Assembly (NCBI GenBank): GCA_002737585.1
Contig: NSIA01000078.1
Coordinates: forward strand, 1-36,000
Length of the DNA: 36,000 bases
Direction of reading: 5' to 3'
From: Planctomycetaceae bacterium
GTDB taxonomy: Bacteria > Planctomycetota > Phycisphaerae > Phycisphaerales > SM1A02
The notes beneath the pieces were generated by a model. The model was not told where the DNA came from. It was given only the letters and a program-made list of their open reading frames with translations, and made no database searches. The position numbers and the translations under genes were made by a program. Positions 15,044 to 23,916 of the stretch are shown here, one piece after another. Position 1 is the first letter of the stretch, and every line of letters starts with the position of its first letter.

Positions 15044-17680
15044 TCAATGCGCGTGAATTCGGAAGGTTGGCGCCTCGCCAGAACCGCCCCGCACCTTCAG
15101 CACCATGTTCAGGCGCTCGCCAGGCAGTAGGGACACCAGATTTGGTGAGCATTCCGTCCAGTCACACTCCGGCTCAATCCACAGGTCACGCACCAATGTC
15201 TGTGCGTGCACCTGAATCCACAGGTCACTCACTGAGCGCCCGGTAGTGATTGCAAATTCCGGCTTGGTGTCCGGCTGATCGCGGCCAGCGGCAAACCACC
15301 ACCACGCGCGCATGCGATCGCGATCTGCAAGCGGAATCTCTTCGCCGATGGCATCGTCCTGACTGGGCACATCAACCACAATTCCCTCAGCCCGCGCATC
15401 GTCCGGCGCGCCCACCAGGTCCTGCACCTCCAGTGACATGTCAACCGAACGCGGCGGAACCACAATGCGCTCTTGCGCCTGCGCGATGATCTTTCCATGA
15501 ACATCAATCCGCCGAACAATGACATGCGCGTTCCATCGAGACACGGTGTCATTCACCAACACCACCCGCAGCGCGCGCGCACCGGATGCATCAGCAACAC
15601 CAACTGGCTGAATGGTGACTAACTTTGGCGCCGCCGCCCGACGCACCGCGTGGTACGCCGGCTTGGGACGCATCTTGCCATCAATGATGCTCCAACTATG
15701 GCCAGTCCATACATCGTTGAGCTGCCAGAAGAGACTCCCGGATGATCGTTCCGGATGCGCCCGCAGCCAAGTGATCGCCGTCTCCATCGCCCGCGCTTGC
15801 AATAGCTGCGCCTGCCAGTGCCACTCTGCAAAGTCACGCGCTGGGCGAAACGCCGCCTCCATATAGGTTGCATACTGCGGTGCATCGCCGCCCGTGGCGC
15901 GTTGCCGCAATGCCAACGCGGGCGAGCCAATCACCAACGCCGCGTCGCCCAGCGCCTCACGCAATGACTGCATGTTGGCGGGACCCTGGTGGCCAAATTC
16001 ACTGGTAAAGCGGGGAACAATCGATCGATAGCCGTCCAACTTCAAGTCCCAGGTGTGCCGATCGCCGTGGTCCGGATCATTGGCATGCACATCAAGCGAA
16101 CCACTCCACGGGCTGTCCACCCAGTACGGGCGCGTTGGGTCAAGATCCGCGCAAATGCGTGGCAACAACTCCGCCCAATATCCAATTCCCCACGACTGCT
16201 CCGGAGCCAAGCGCTCGCGGAATCCCCACGACTGCCACGCCAACACATCTTCATTTCCACCGCACCACAGCACGATGCTCGGGTGCGATGCAAGCCGTTC
16301 CACTTGCTGCTGCGCCTCACGCTCAACCGACGCCATCATGGGTGCGTCTTCTGGATACGTCGCACATGCAAACATGAAGTCCTGCCACACCAACATGCCG
16401 ATTTCATCGCAATGCTCATAGAAGCAGTCATGCTCATAGATTCCGCCGCCCCACACCCGCAACATATTGAGGTTGGCTGCTGCTGCAAGATCAATCAGTC
16501 GTTCAATGGTTCGGCCATCACGCGTAGCACACGGGAACAACGCTGCGGGAATCCAATTGGCGCCAGTCACGGGCACCGCCACCCCGTTCACACGAAACGT
16601 GAACTGCGAGCCATGTTCATCCGCTGTTGTATCCAGCTCACAGGTCCGCAGGCCAATCTTGCGAACGATGCGTTCCTTCGCACCCCGCACTGGCCACTCC
16701 GCTTCGGAACCGGGCCCCGGTACCAATTCCACATGCAACGCATGCAGCGGCTGCCGACCAATGCCGCGCGGCCACCAGCGATCCGGTCGCTCCACGTCAA
16801 TGATTGCAATTCCTGTTCCGTCCGTATGCACGGGCACGTAGACCACAATCTTTGATGGAAGCTTGGAACGTTTCTCTTTGCGATCGTCCTCTACCGGCGC
16901 CGATGAACGGGGCGGCATGCGCAATTCACAGCGCGCCATCACCTTCAGCGGTGCAACGTCTGCAGCATCGACATGCGCGGACGGATCGTCGATCGTTGCC
17001 GCCGATCGTTCTACGCGGACGTGTACTTCCACGGTCGCACGGGCTCCATCACAATGCGTTACCAATGGTCGCACCGCAGCAAGCCGCACTCCGCTCCAGC
17101 ACTCCAACTGAACGCTTCCAGGTATGCCCGATGTCGGAACACGCGGACCCCAGTCCCAGCCAAAGTTGCACGCACTCTTTCGCATGAATGGATACGGAGT
17201 CCAGTCGCCATTCACCGGGCGCGCACCAAGCAATCGCTCTTGTGCACGAACCCAATCAACAGGCGCTCGAATCGCCACGGTGATTTCATTCACCCCGACA
17301 CGAAGCGCACGCTTCGCGGCAAACCGGTGCTGCACAAATTGATTCGCGGCATTTCCAACTTCAATTCCATTGACGGCAACACAGGCGATGGTGTCAATCG
17401 ACGCAAAGACCAACTCGCAGCAATCCTCTGCGAGCAACTCCGCACTCACTTCGATCGTCCCGCGCCACAGCCAATCTGCATGACCAACCCATACCTGCTG
17501 AGCCTCGCCATCACCTTCATCAACCGGAACAAGCACGCCGGCTCGCATCAGGTCATAGTGCACACACCCCGGCACTTCCGACGCAAACCGCATACCAATC
17601 ACGCCAGCAGGCACTGCTGCACTGCTACACGCGGTGCATTCCACGGTCCAACCTTCGGCTATCGGTAACACGCTGATCAT
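15044..17680 (-). CDS. Beta-mannosidase, glycoside hydrolase family 2
   Basis: An 878-residue GH2 enzyme that removes beta-linked mannose from the non-reducing end of oligosaccharides. The N-terminal sugar-binding domain includes the mannosidase phrase FMRKSACNFGWDWGP (about 165-180). The catalytic barrel has NWIPAALFP, MLRVWGGGIYEHDCFYE and the acid/base glutamate in WCGGNED (Glu477). The nucleophile is in FTSEFGHQG (Glu561), so the two glutamates are 84 residues apart, normal for GH2. A hydrophilic insert rich in Lys, Arg and Glu (about 255-280) is unusual. There is no signal peptide, so the enzyme should be cytoplasmic. It is the third gene of an operon, starting 9 nt after the symporter. 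The ATG has no clear Shine-Dalgarno, but the start MISVLPIAEGW fits the family. Confidence 0.94.
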   Translation of the reverse strand: MISVLPIAEGWTVECTACSSAAVPAGVIGMRFASEVPGCVHYDLMRAGVLVPVDEGDGEAQQVWVGHADWLWRGTIEVSAELLAEDCCELVFASIDTIACVAVNGIEVGNAANQFVQHRFAAKRALRVGVNEITVAIRAPVDWVRAQERLLGARPVNGDWTPYPFMRKSACNFGWDWGPRVPTSGIPGSVQLECWSGVRLAAVRPLVTHCDGARATVEVHVRVERSAATIDDPSAHVDAADVAPLKVMARCELRMPPRSSAPVEDDRKEKRSKLPSKIVVYVPVHTDGTGIAIIDVERPDRWWPRGIGRQPLHALHVELVPGPGSEAEWPVRGAKERIVRKIGLRTCELDTTADEHGSQFTFRVNGVAVPVTGANWIPAALFPCATRDGRTIERLIDLAAAANLNMLRVWGGGIYEHDCFYEHCDEIGMLVWQDFMFACATYPEDAPMMASVEREAQQQVERLASHPSIVLWCGGNEDVLAWQSWGFRERLAPEQSWGIGYWAELLPRICADLDPTRPYWVDSPWSGSLDVHANDPDHGDRHTWDLKLDGYRSIVPRFTSEFGHQGPANMQSLREALGDAALVIGSPALALRQRATGGDAPQYATYMEAAFRPARDFAEWHWQAQLLQARAMETAITWLRAHPERSSGSLFWQLNDVWTGHSWSIIDGKMRPKPAYHAVRRAAAPKLVTIQPVGVADASGARALRVVLVNDTVSRWNAHVIVRRIDVHGKIIAQAQERIVVPPRSVDMSLEVQDLVGAPDDARAEGIVVDVPSQDDAIGEEIPLADRDRMRAWWWFAAGRDQPDTKPEFAITTGRSVSDLWIQVHAQTLVRDLWIEPECDWTECSPNLVSLLPGERLNMVLKVRGGSGEAPTFRIHAH

Positions 17681-17689
17681 GGCAGGACG

Positions 17690-19690
17690 CTACCGCACCG
17701 AGCCGTCGTCGGAGGCGTCTGGAGTGAATGCGCGTAGATCACGCCGCAATCGGAAGTAGTCGCGCATGCCGCCAATGACAAACCACACCATGACCGCAGT
17801 GCTTGTCACCAGAATCACCCACGTCCACACATGCCAGTAGGCCGACCACTCGGCGTCAGTCACCGCAGTGCCCTGACTCTTCCGCCACACCATCCACGGC
17901 GTGCCGATACAGAACAGCAGTGTGAAACAAAGCGGCCAACTCAGCGTGATCCACGCAATAAATCGGTCCCACCCTTTGTACTGACGATCAAATCCAATCT
18001 TCTCCCAGAAGGTCGCCGGGGCTTCGTCAAGCGCTGCATCACCATCAGTGCGGTACGCGCCACGATGCAGCAATCGGTCCAGATCAAACTGCTTGGTGCC
18101 ACCAGCAAGGCTCACTGTGACATAGAAGATGCATGAAGCAATCATGGCAATGAAACTGATCACCATGCCGGTCAGATTGGTGCGCACCCACTGGCAGCAT
18201 CCGCCCCATGCGTTGAGGACCGCGCCAGCATCAGTAACGTTCCACCCATCCACCCACTCCTGGGGCACGTTGGTGATGATCACTCCCAAGACACACAAGG
18301 TCATGCCAACAATCATTCCTGACCATGCGCCAGCGGTCGTACCCCACCGCGTGTACAGACCCCCGATGATCGCCGCGCCGCCGCCGGCGACAAAGATACT
18401 GGCACTCATCGCTGCAAACATAGCGATGTAAATGCCAGGCTCGTACCACATGCTGAAGCAGAAGGCGAAGATCGCTACGCCAAGCACCGCAGCCTTCAAC
18501 AGCAGCAATTGCCCGCGCGCCGACATTGGCTTCTTCCGGAACGGCAGGACCACATCCTGCACAAAGATGCTCGCCCAAGAGTGCAGGTACGCCTCATCGG
18601 TACTGATGGCCGCACCCAGCATCGCCGCCACCACCAAGCCAAGAAGACCCGTAGGAAGCATGACTCCCAGCGCCAGCGGCACGCGCATTTCCGACTGCAG
18701 TGCCTCGGTTGGCTGTGAAGCAATCAGATCCTTCAGAGGTGCCGCGGCTGCTTCATAGTCGGGATGCGTTAGAAACGCACGCACTGCAAGCGGAATCAAT
18801 ACCGTCACCAACATCAAGGTTCGGTATCGCCAGCCGTTCAGCAGTTGACCCATGCGTGCTTCGTGTGCAGTGCGGGCCGCACTGTTGTAGCCCTGATCAC
18901 CCTGCCAAGCGCGACACGCGTAAAAGAGTGTGAAGGCACTAATCAGCCAGAACACCACGCCAAAGTTCTGCTCGTCCTGCAACCCCAGTGGATTGAGCAT
19001 GCTCTTTCCAGCGGGGAGCATCATCATTGTCTCTTCCAATTTCAGCCACGGGAACTTGAGCAGTACCCAGTAGCACACCACAACAAACGTGCAGAAACAG
19101 AACACCCCTTGAAAGAAGTCGGTCACTAGCACTGCCAGCATTCCGCCGGCAAACACCAAGAACACAGCAAAGGAAAGGAGCGCCACCATGACTGCGGGGA
19201 ACGTTGGGAATGTTGCGCCAAGCAGTTCGAATTGATCGGGCATGCCCAACATTGCCATGAAGAATCGCGCGGTCACGCCCGGGAAGATCGCATAGTTCAA
19301 GATGCCAGAAATGAACGCCACAATGCCGCTGAATATTCGGAAACGCCGCGAATATCGCATCTCAAAGAACTGCGCCAAGGTCATCGCGCGTGTCTCGCGG
19401 AATCGATAAATCACCCAGCCAGTCACTGCTAGCAAGATGAGCGATGGCCCTTCCATGTAACCCCACCAATACTGGGTAAAGCCAACGTCGTAGCCCACTT
19501 GGAAATACCACACCAACGTGATCACTCCCACCTGCGCCATGTTGTAGGAAACGGTGAGCAGGTACCGACCTGCCAAGCGATTGGCACTCAGAAATCCGCT
19601 GACGGTATTGGCGTGCCGACGCATACTCCACGCCGAAAGCGCCAGCGCCACCAAGAAAGCCACCACGATGATCCAGTCGAGCAGTTGCAT
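17690..19690 (-). CDS. Sodium:solute symporter (SSS family)
   Basis: A 666-residue polytopic transporter with about 13-14 hydrophobic segments. It begins with an extracytoplasmic N-terminus and the helix LDWIIVVAFLVALALSAWSM, then FLSANRLAGRYLLTVSYNMAQVG, which is the SSS 'FL.g.R.......' region after helix 1. The segment AAMLGAAISTDEAYLHSWASIFVQD matches the conserved SSS helix that carries the 'LS/ST...L...S....D' pattern. These proteins import a solute (sugar, amino acid or organic acid) with Na+. Placed between two mannosidases, a mannose-type sugar or small mannoside is the likely cargo (inference). A long in-frame extension to 19819 exists, but the start MQLLDW at 19690 fits better: the GH38 stop ends 1 nt before it (TGA-T-ATG), so the genes are coupled. 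Confidence 0.9.
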   Translation of the reverse strand: MQLLDWIIVVAFLVALALSAWSMRRHANTVSGFLSANRLAGRYLLTVSYNMAQVGVITLVWYFQVGYDVGFTQYWWGYMEGPSLILLAVTGWVIYRFRETRAMTLAQFFEMRYSRRFRIFSGIVAFISGILNYAIFPGVTARFFMAMLGMPDQFELLGATFPTFPAVMVALLSFAVFLVFAGGMLAVLVTDFFQGVFCFCTFVVVCYWVLLKFPWLKLEETMMMLPAGKSMLNPLGLQDEQNFGVVFWLISAFTLFYACRAWQGDQGYNSAARTAHEARMGQLLNGWRYRTLMLVTVLIPLAVRAFLTHPDYEAAAAPLKDLIASQPTEALQSEMRVPLALGVMLPTGLLGLVVAAMLGAAISTDEAYLHSWASIFVQDVVLPFRKKPMSARGQLLLLKAAVLGVAIFAFCFSMWYEPGIYIAMFAAMSASIFVAGGGAAIIGGLYTRWGTTAGAWSGMIVGMTLCVLGVIITNVPQEWVDGWNVTDAGAVLNAWGGCCQWVRTNLTGMVISFIAMIASCIFYVTVSLAGGTKQFDLDRLLHRGAYRTDGDAALDEAPATFWEKIGFDRQYKGWDRFIAWITLSWPLCFTLLFCIGTPWMVWRKSQGTAVTDAEWSAYWHVWTWVILVTSTAVMVWFVIGGMRDYFRLRRDLRAFTPDASDDGSVR

Positions 19691-19691
19691 A

Positions 19692-22600
19692 TCAGGAAGC
19701 CAGTCCCGCTGACGCAATATCAGCACGAAGCGTGATGATTTGGAACGGACGCACCGCACACCGCGTGGTGCCAGAGGCAGCATCGTGCTCAAACCCGTCA
19801 ATCTCCACTGGCCGCTCAAAGAGATCGGTGGCGCACACGGCGCTCACCGGGAATCCCCAGCGAATAGTGGCGACCCCAGCACCGCCGCGCACTTCCACCA
19901 CACGCAGCGCCATGCCGCCCGACTGTTCCGCAGGTTTGAGCGCCGCAATCTCCAAGTGCGCTGCACCGGTTGCACCAACGGCGACCGCCTGCCAACCATC
20001 AGCCAGACGCAATGAAGGTGCGCCAGCGCGCTCGCCCGCACTCCGCACCATGGCACCCACCAGCGGATGATTCAATTGCTCAGCGTGCGCATCAACGCCT
20101 GCCGCGCGCCAATCACCGCCATGCACCATGACCGAGTAGGTAAATCGATGATGTCCACGATCGGCGGTTGGATCTGGAAAGTTCGGCGCCTTCAGGAGAC
20201 TCAGCCCCAAGACGCCATGCTTAGCGCTGCGGCCAAACTTACCGTCATCAAGCACTGCCACGCCAAGCCCAGGCTCGGACATGTCCATCCAATTGTGCCC
20301 AGGAACCTCAAACTGCGCGCTCTCCCATGAAGTGTTGTCATGGGTGGCGCGTTCGATGTGTCCAAACTGAATTCCGAACGTCGCGCGCCGCGCACGCACT
20401 GCGCATGGGAACAGCGCGCGCAGAAGTTTCTGCTCCTCGTGCCACTCAACATCAGTCACCACATCGACGCGCGGGCTGCCAGCAAGCAGGCGATAGCGCT
20501 GCACTAGACGACTGGCACTACCAAGCGGACGTTCCACAGTGATCTCTGCTGCAAGCGGCGAACGCTTCGTCACAGTGATTCGCGCGGCAGCACTCATCAC
20601 ACGCATGGCCTGCTCTTGATAATCACGATCGGTATCCCACGCTTCCCAGCGGCGGGGACGATCCTCATAGATCACCAATTGATTCATCGGCAACGGCTCG
20701 CCATGCAGATCGACGCCGTTTGCAACACGATCGCTGTCAATGCAACGAAGCTCGCCAATGCGCCCCGCGTCATCAATCGTCACCGAGACCATTCCATTGC
20801 GAAGAGTGCGCTCGCCGTCAACATGTACTGTGTCGCACGCTTCAAGCTGAGCCGGGCTCGCTGGGTCGATCACTTGGATTCCAAATGCCGGCACACGGAT
20901 TGCCAGCAGGTCGCCTTCCTCAGTTGCCATGGTCCCAGTCTGCGCAGTGGACGCCGGATTGAAGACCACCAGTTTCTCAGCTGGCTCCGTCGATTGTGCA
21001 TCAGTGACGCCACCTGCAACTACCTCACCCAGCCACGCCATACCGCCCTGCACTACGCGCAACGCATCACGGCGCACCTCGCCAAACTGCTCGCGGGCGT
21101 CGTCATACACCTCTTTGATGGAGCTACCCGGCAGGATGTCGTGAAACTGATTCAAGAGCACCGTCTTCCACGTGCCATCAAGCGCCATGCGCGTTGCCTC
21201 CGCGCCCGCTGCATCGCCGGTCACACCAGCGCGCGCACACGCCAGCGCCTCGCCTAACCGCAACATGCATTCCGCGCGGCGATTCGCTTCCTTGATCCAT
21301 GCCTGACTGGTGTAGGTGCCACGATGCAACTCCAGATAGAGCTCACCGTCCCACACCTTGATGTCTTGGCCATTGCGCCACAACGCGCGCTGCGCTTGAT
21401 GCAAATCCTCGCAGAACGAATGCACACTCTTCTGCTCTACGCGCGGCAGACCATCACAGCGTGCACCGATATTGGCGCGCTCAATCTGCTCCGCGGTTGG
21501 CCCACCGCCACCATCGCCATAACCGAACGGCTGCAAGTACATGGGAATGCGCGCACCGTCCTGTTCCACCAAGTTCTTGACGCCGTACTGAAACTCCTTG
21601 GGCTCGATCGCGCTGTTGTAATTGTGACCCGGAGTGAGATGCGTGAGAATCTCCGTGCCATCAAGACCGCGCCAACGGAAAGTCACGTGCGGGAACTTGT
21701 TGGTCTCGCACCAACTCATCTTGTTGGTGATGAATGTGTCGAGCCCTGCTTGCGCCATGATTTGCGGCAAGCTTGCAGGAAATCCGAACGTATCGGGCAG
21801 ATACAAGAATCGCTGCGGCGCGGCGATCCCAAAGCGCGACTCCCAGTATGCGCACCCGTGCAGTATTTGCCGTACAAAGCTCTCACCTGACGGGCACGTG
21901 CAATCCGGCTCAATCCACATCGCGCCCGCGGCTTCCCAGCGTCCCTCGGTCACGCGCGCACTGATCTCCGCGAAGAGTTCTGGCGACCGTTCCTCCACCC
22001 ATGCGTACTGCTGCGCCTGGCTGCAAAGAAAGTGAAAGTGCGGGAATCGCTCTTGCAAGCGCAGCACATTTGCAAAGGTGCGCGTGCACTTGCGCTTGGT
22101 TTCAGCAATCGGCCACAGCCACGCCGTATCGATGTGCGCATGACCAACCGCATCGCACACCACCGGCGTCTGCGCGCCGCGGCCCATGAGCAGCGCCGCC
22201 AATTCCGGGAAGAGCGAAGAACACGCTCCGTGCATTGCCATGGCATGCGAAGCCTGCGCCGCGCCGCGCACGGGAATGCGTGCCATGAGCGCACGTAAGC
22301 CGCGGTCCAACTCGTGTGCACGCGCGTCGCTCGCTTCAAGTGTCAGAAGAATCTTGCGTGCCGCGTCAAAGCCCTGCGCAAATCGCCACACCGCTTCATC
22401 CACCACTACTAGTTCCGCTGATTCAAGCCGACCCGGATGTTCTTCGCGCCAGCGCGTCTGTTGTTCCGCATGGTCCCACCAGAAAGTGCTGATTCCAAGC
22501 GGCAGATTGCAGGCAGCTTCAATGAGAAGGTCCAGTTCAACGGAAGCAGCGTTCGACGCAATCGGCTTCTCAGCCGACGCCGCATCGCCAGCCGCCGGTG

Positions 22601-22958
22601 CCCGCTCCCACAAGAACGCCAAATCGCGGTACGGGTCGAACCCCTGATGCGGTACGCCATCCTTCCACAGGAGCGCCTCCGTCCCCGACGAGAATCGCAA
22701 AGCCACGCGCTTGCCCGCCATCGAACGAGGCAATGAGCCGCGCAATCGAAACCACGCCGTGCTCCACACCGGGCCCCATCTCCAACCAAGTGTCACTGCT
22801 GCGTACGCCTGATCGAACGCCACGTCCGGCGTCACACGATCAGGCGTCTGCCAGACCGCAACATCAAGCGGCGCCCGCTCCGGGAATGCAGCCGGTAGGA
22901 GGATCTCGGAAACAAAGTTCTCGAAACGAATGGCGGCGTATTGCAGGTCGGGGAGCAC
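19692..22958 (-). CDS. Alpha-mannosidase, glycoside hydrolase family 38
   Basis: A 1088-residue zinc-dependent retaining alpha-mannosidase. The metal-binding motif HAHIDTAWLWP starts at residue 273 (His273, Asp277), and the nucleophile Asp352 lies in MWIEPDCTCPSGES. It continues with LYLPDTFGFPASLPQI and ITNKMSWCETNKFPHVTFRWRG, then a long beta-rich C-terminal half typical of GH38. The N-terminal 260 residues form the usual beta-sandwich and lead-in domain. Length is close to the 1000-1050 of bacterial and vacuolar Ams1-type enzymes. There is no signal peptide, so it acts in the cytoplasm. The start is GTG at 22958; the first residues (LQYAAIRFENFVSEI) match the family start, although no Shine-Dalgarno is visible. 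It is the first gene of the three-gene mannoside operon. Confidence 0.94.
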   Translation of the reverse strand: MLPDLQYAAIRFENFVSEILLPAAFPERAPLDVAVWQTPDRVTPDVAFDQAYAAVTLGWRWGPVWSTAWFRLRGSLPRSMAGKRVALRFSSGTEALLWKDGVPHQGFDPYRDLAFLWERAPAAGDAASAEKPIASNAASVELDLLIEAACNLPLGISTFWWDHAEQQTRWREEHPGRLESAELVVVDEAVWRFAQGFDAARKILLTLEASDARAHELDRGLRALMARIPVRGAAQASHAMAMHGACSSLFPELAALLMGRGAQTPVVCDAVGHAHIDTAWLWPIAETKRKCTRTFANVLRLQERFPHFHFLCSQAQQYAWVEERSPELFAEISARVTEGRWEAAGAMWIEPDCTCPSGESFVRQILHGCAYWESRFGIAAPQRFLYLPDTFGFPASLPQIMAQAGLDTFITNKMSWCETNKFPHVTFRWRGLDGTEILTHLTPGHNYNSAIEPKEFQYGVKNLVEQDGARIPMYLQPFGYGDGGGGPTAEQIERANIGARCDGLPRVEQKSVHSFCEDLHQAQRALWRNGQDIKVWDGELYLELHRGTYTSQAWIKEANRRAECMLRLGEALACARAGVTGDAAGAEATRMALDGTWKTVLLNQFHDILPGSSIKEVYDDAREQFGEVRRDALRVVQGGMAWLGEVVAGGVTDAQSTEPAEKLVVFNPASTAQTGTMATEEGDLLAIRVPAFGIQVIDPASPAQLEACDTVHVDGERTLRNGMVSVTIDDAGRIGELRCIDSDRVANGVDLHGEPLPMNQLVIYEDRPRRWEAWDTDRDYQEQAMRVMSAAARITVTKRSPLAAEITVERPLGSASRLVQRYRLLAGSPRVDVVTDVEWHEEQKLLRALFPCAVRARRATFGIQFGHIERATHDNTSWESAQFEVPGHNWMDMSEPGLGVAVLDDGKFGRSAKHGVLGLSLLKAPNFPDPTADRGHHRFTYSVMVHGGDWRAAGVDAHAEQLNHPLVGAMVRSAGERAGAPSLRLADGWQAVAVGATGAAHLEIAALKPAEQSGGMALRVVEVRGGAGVATIRWGFPVSAVCATDLFERPVEIDGFEHDAASGTTRCAVRPFQIITLRADIASAGLAS

Positions 22959-23074
22959 GGGTGGAGTCTACGGAACCCGCACCGTCGAGCAGCCCGCTCA
23001 AAGATCGGACGTCAGCGATCTCGAGCCCCGAGACTCCCAACAATCCGCCAGCCCAGGTCCCCGTCTACGCCAGA
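22959..23074 (-). promoter_or_regulatory. Leader region of the mannoside operon, with small hairpins
   Basis: These 116 bp separate the DUF4142 gene from the GH38 gene. They hold two small inverted repeats: AGATCG (23002-23007) with CGATCT (23016-23021), and TCTCG (23019-23023) with CGAGA (23029-23033). The two share bases and cannot form together. An outer pair GGAGTCT (22963-22969) and AGACTCC (23031-23037) encloses the first. Mutually exclusive stems suit an attenuator or a weak terminator, but there is no T-run and I see no clear -35/-10 pair. Confidence 0.3.
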
Positions 23075-23866
23075 TTACGGCGCCCCCGCCGGCTTCTTCT
23101 GCGCAGGCGGCTTCTTGCCCGCAGGCTTCTTCTTGGCAGCAGCCGCCGCCGCTTCCGCAGCAGCAGCAGCCTTCGCTTCCTCGGCGGCCTTCAGTTCAGC
23201 GGCCTTCTGCTCAGCGGCGAGGCGAATAGCTTCCTTATTCACTTCAGCGTTCAGTGCCTCAGCAAGGCGTGCATGCGTGCCAATGATCGGCATTGTCTGC
23301 GACGCAAACGGCTTGACGGTTGGATCTGTGCAATTGTCATACTGCCAGCGATACATGGCCAAGATCTTCGGGTTCTCATCCGCCATGTACGCCATGTACG
23401 CCTTATCGAATTCATCCCCGCTCAGCGCTTCCAAGCTTGTGACGATCGCCGTGTCATCAGCAGCAATCTCCGTTGGCAAGGTGATTTCCTGCGCAACCGC
23501 AATCTTCCCGATGATCACCTGGATAGCCGTATGGTTGGTCACCATGCGGTGCCCGAAGTCCTTCACGGTTGGCGCATCCGCCTTGGCCATCGCCATCGTG
23601 CCCAGATTGATCTCCAACAAGTCCGAAGCGGCCACCGCCTGAACGAATGCTTCCGGAGTCATCGTGTGGTCCACAACCACTGGCTCAGCAGCAGGGGTTG
23701 CGGCAGCGGCAGCAGCGGTTGCATCCGCGGCCGGTGCGGCATCAGCAGCCTGCTCAGGCGTAGTACCGGACAAGCTGTTAATCATCTTGCAACCAGGCGC
23801 TGAACCGATTGCAGCGAGGGCAGCAACGACGACAATGGCGAGAGTGCGTGAAAACATGTTTGTCAT
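23075..23866 (-). CDS. Exported DUF4142 (ferritin-like fold) protein
   Basis: A 263-residue exported protein. The signal segment SRTLAIVVVAALAAIGSAPGC ends in a cysteine (lipobox APGC is imperfect, so lipid attachment is possible but unsure). It is followed by an Ala/Pro-rich linker, then a four-helix DUF4142 domain (about residues 70-205): FVQAVAASDLLEINLGTMAMA, DFGHRMVTNHT and LSGDEFDKAYMAYMADEN. DUF4142 proteins are periplasmic or surface proteins of unclear function. The tail is low-complexity Ala/Lys/Glu, then Lys/Pro/Ala (KKKPAGKKPPAQKKPAGAP), an unusual cationic end that could touch the cell wall or membrane. The frame extends to an ATG at 23917 overlapping the receptor stop (TGATG), but that would put 17 extra residues before the signal peptide; I prefer 23866. 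Confidence 0.82.
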   Translation of the reverse strand: MTNMFSRTLAIVVVAALAAIGSAPGCKMINSLSGTTPEQAADAAPAADATAAAAAATPAAEPVVVDHTMTPEAFVQAVAASDLLEINLGTMAMAKADAPTVKDFGHRMVTNHTAIQVIIGKIAVAQEITLPTEIAADDTAIVTSLEALSGDEFDKAYMAYMADENPKILAMYRWQYDNCTDPTVKPFASQTMPIIGTHARLAEALNAEVNKEAIRLAAEQKAAELKAAEEAKAAAAAEAAAAAAKKKPAGKKPPAQKKPAGAP

Positions 23867-23916
23867 TGGATCAGGTCCGTAAACCGATGATAGAGCCGTT
23901 TGCGGTGTGGCTTGCA

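Noticed and set aside
15989..16855. A 288-codon plus-strand open frame inside the beta-mannosidase gene
   Set aside because: It is antisense to a gene with intact catalytic motifs and shows no domain or ribosome site.
19691..19819. N-terminal extension of the symporter
   Set aside because: It lies inside the GH38 3' end, adds polar residues before the first helix, and the TGA-T-ATG junction fits coupled translation from 19690.
22598..23803. A 401-codon plus-strand open frame
   Set aside because: It is antisense to the GH38 start and the DUF4142 gene, is made of low-complexity Arg/Ser/Pro stretches, and has no recognisable domain; it is a by-product of GC-rich codon bias.
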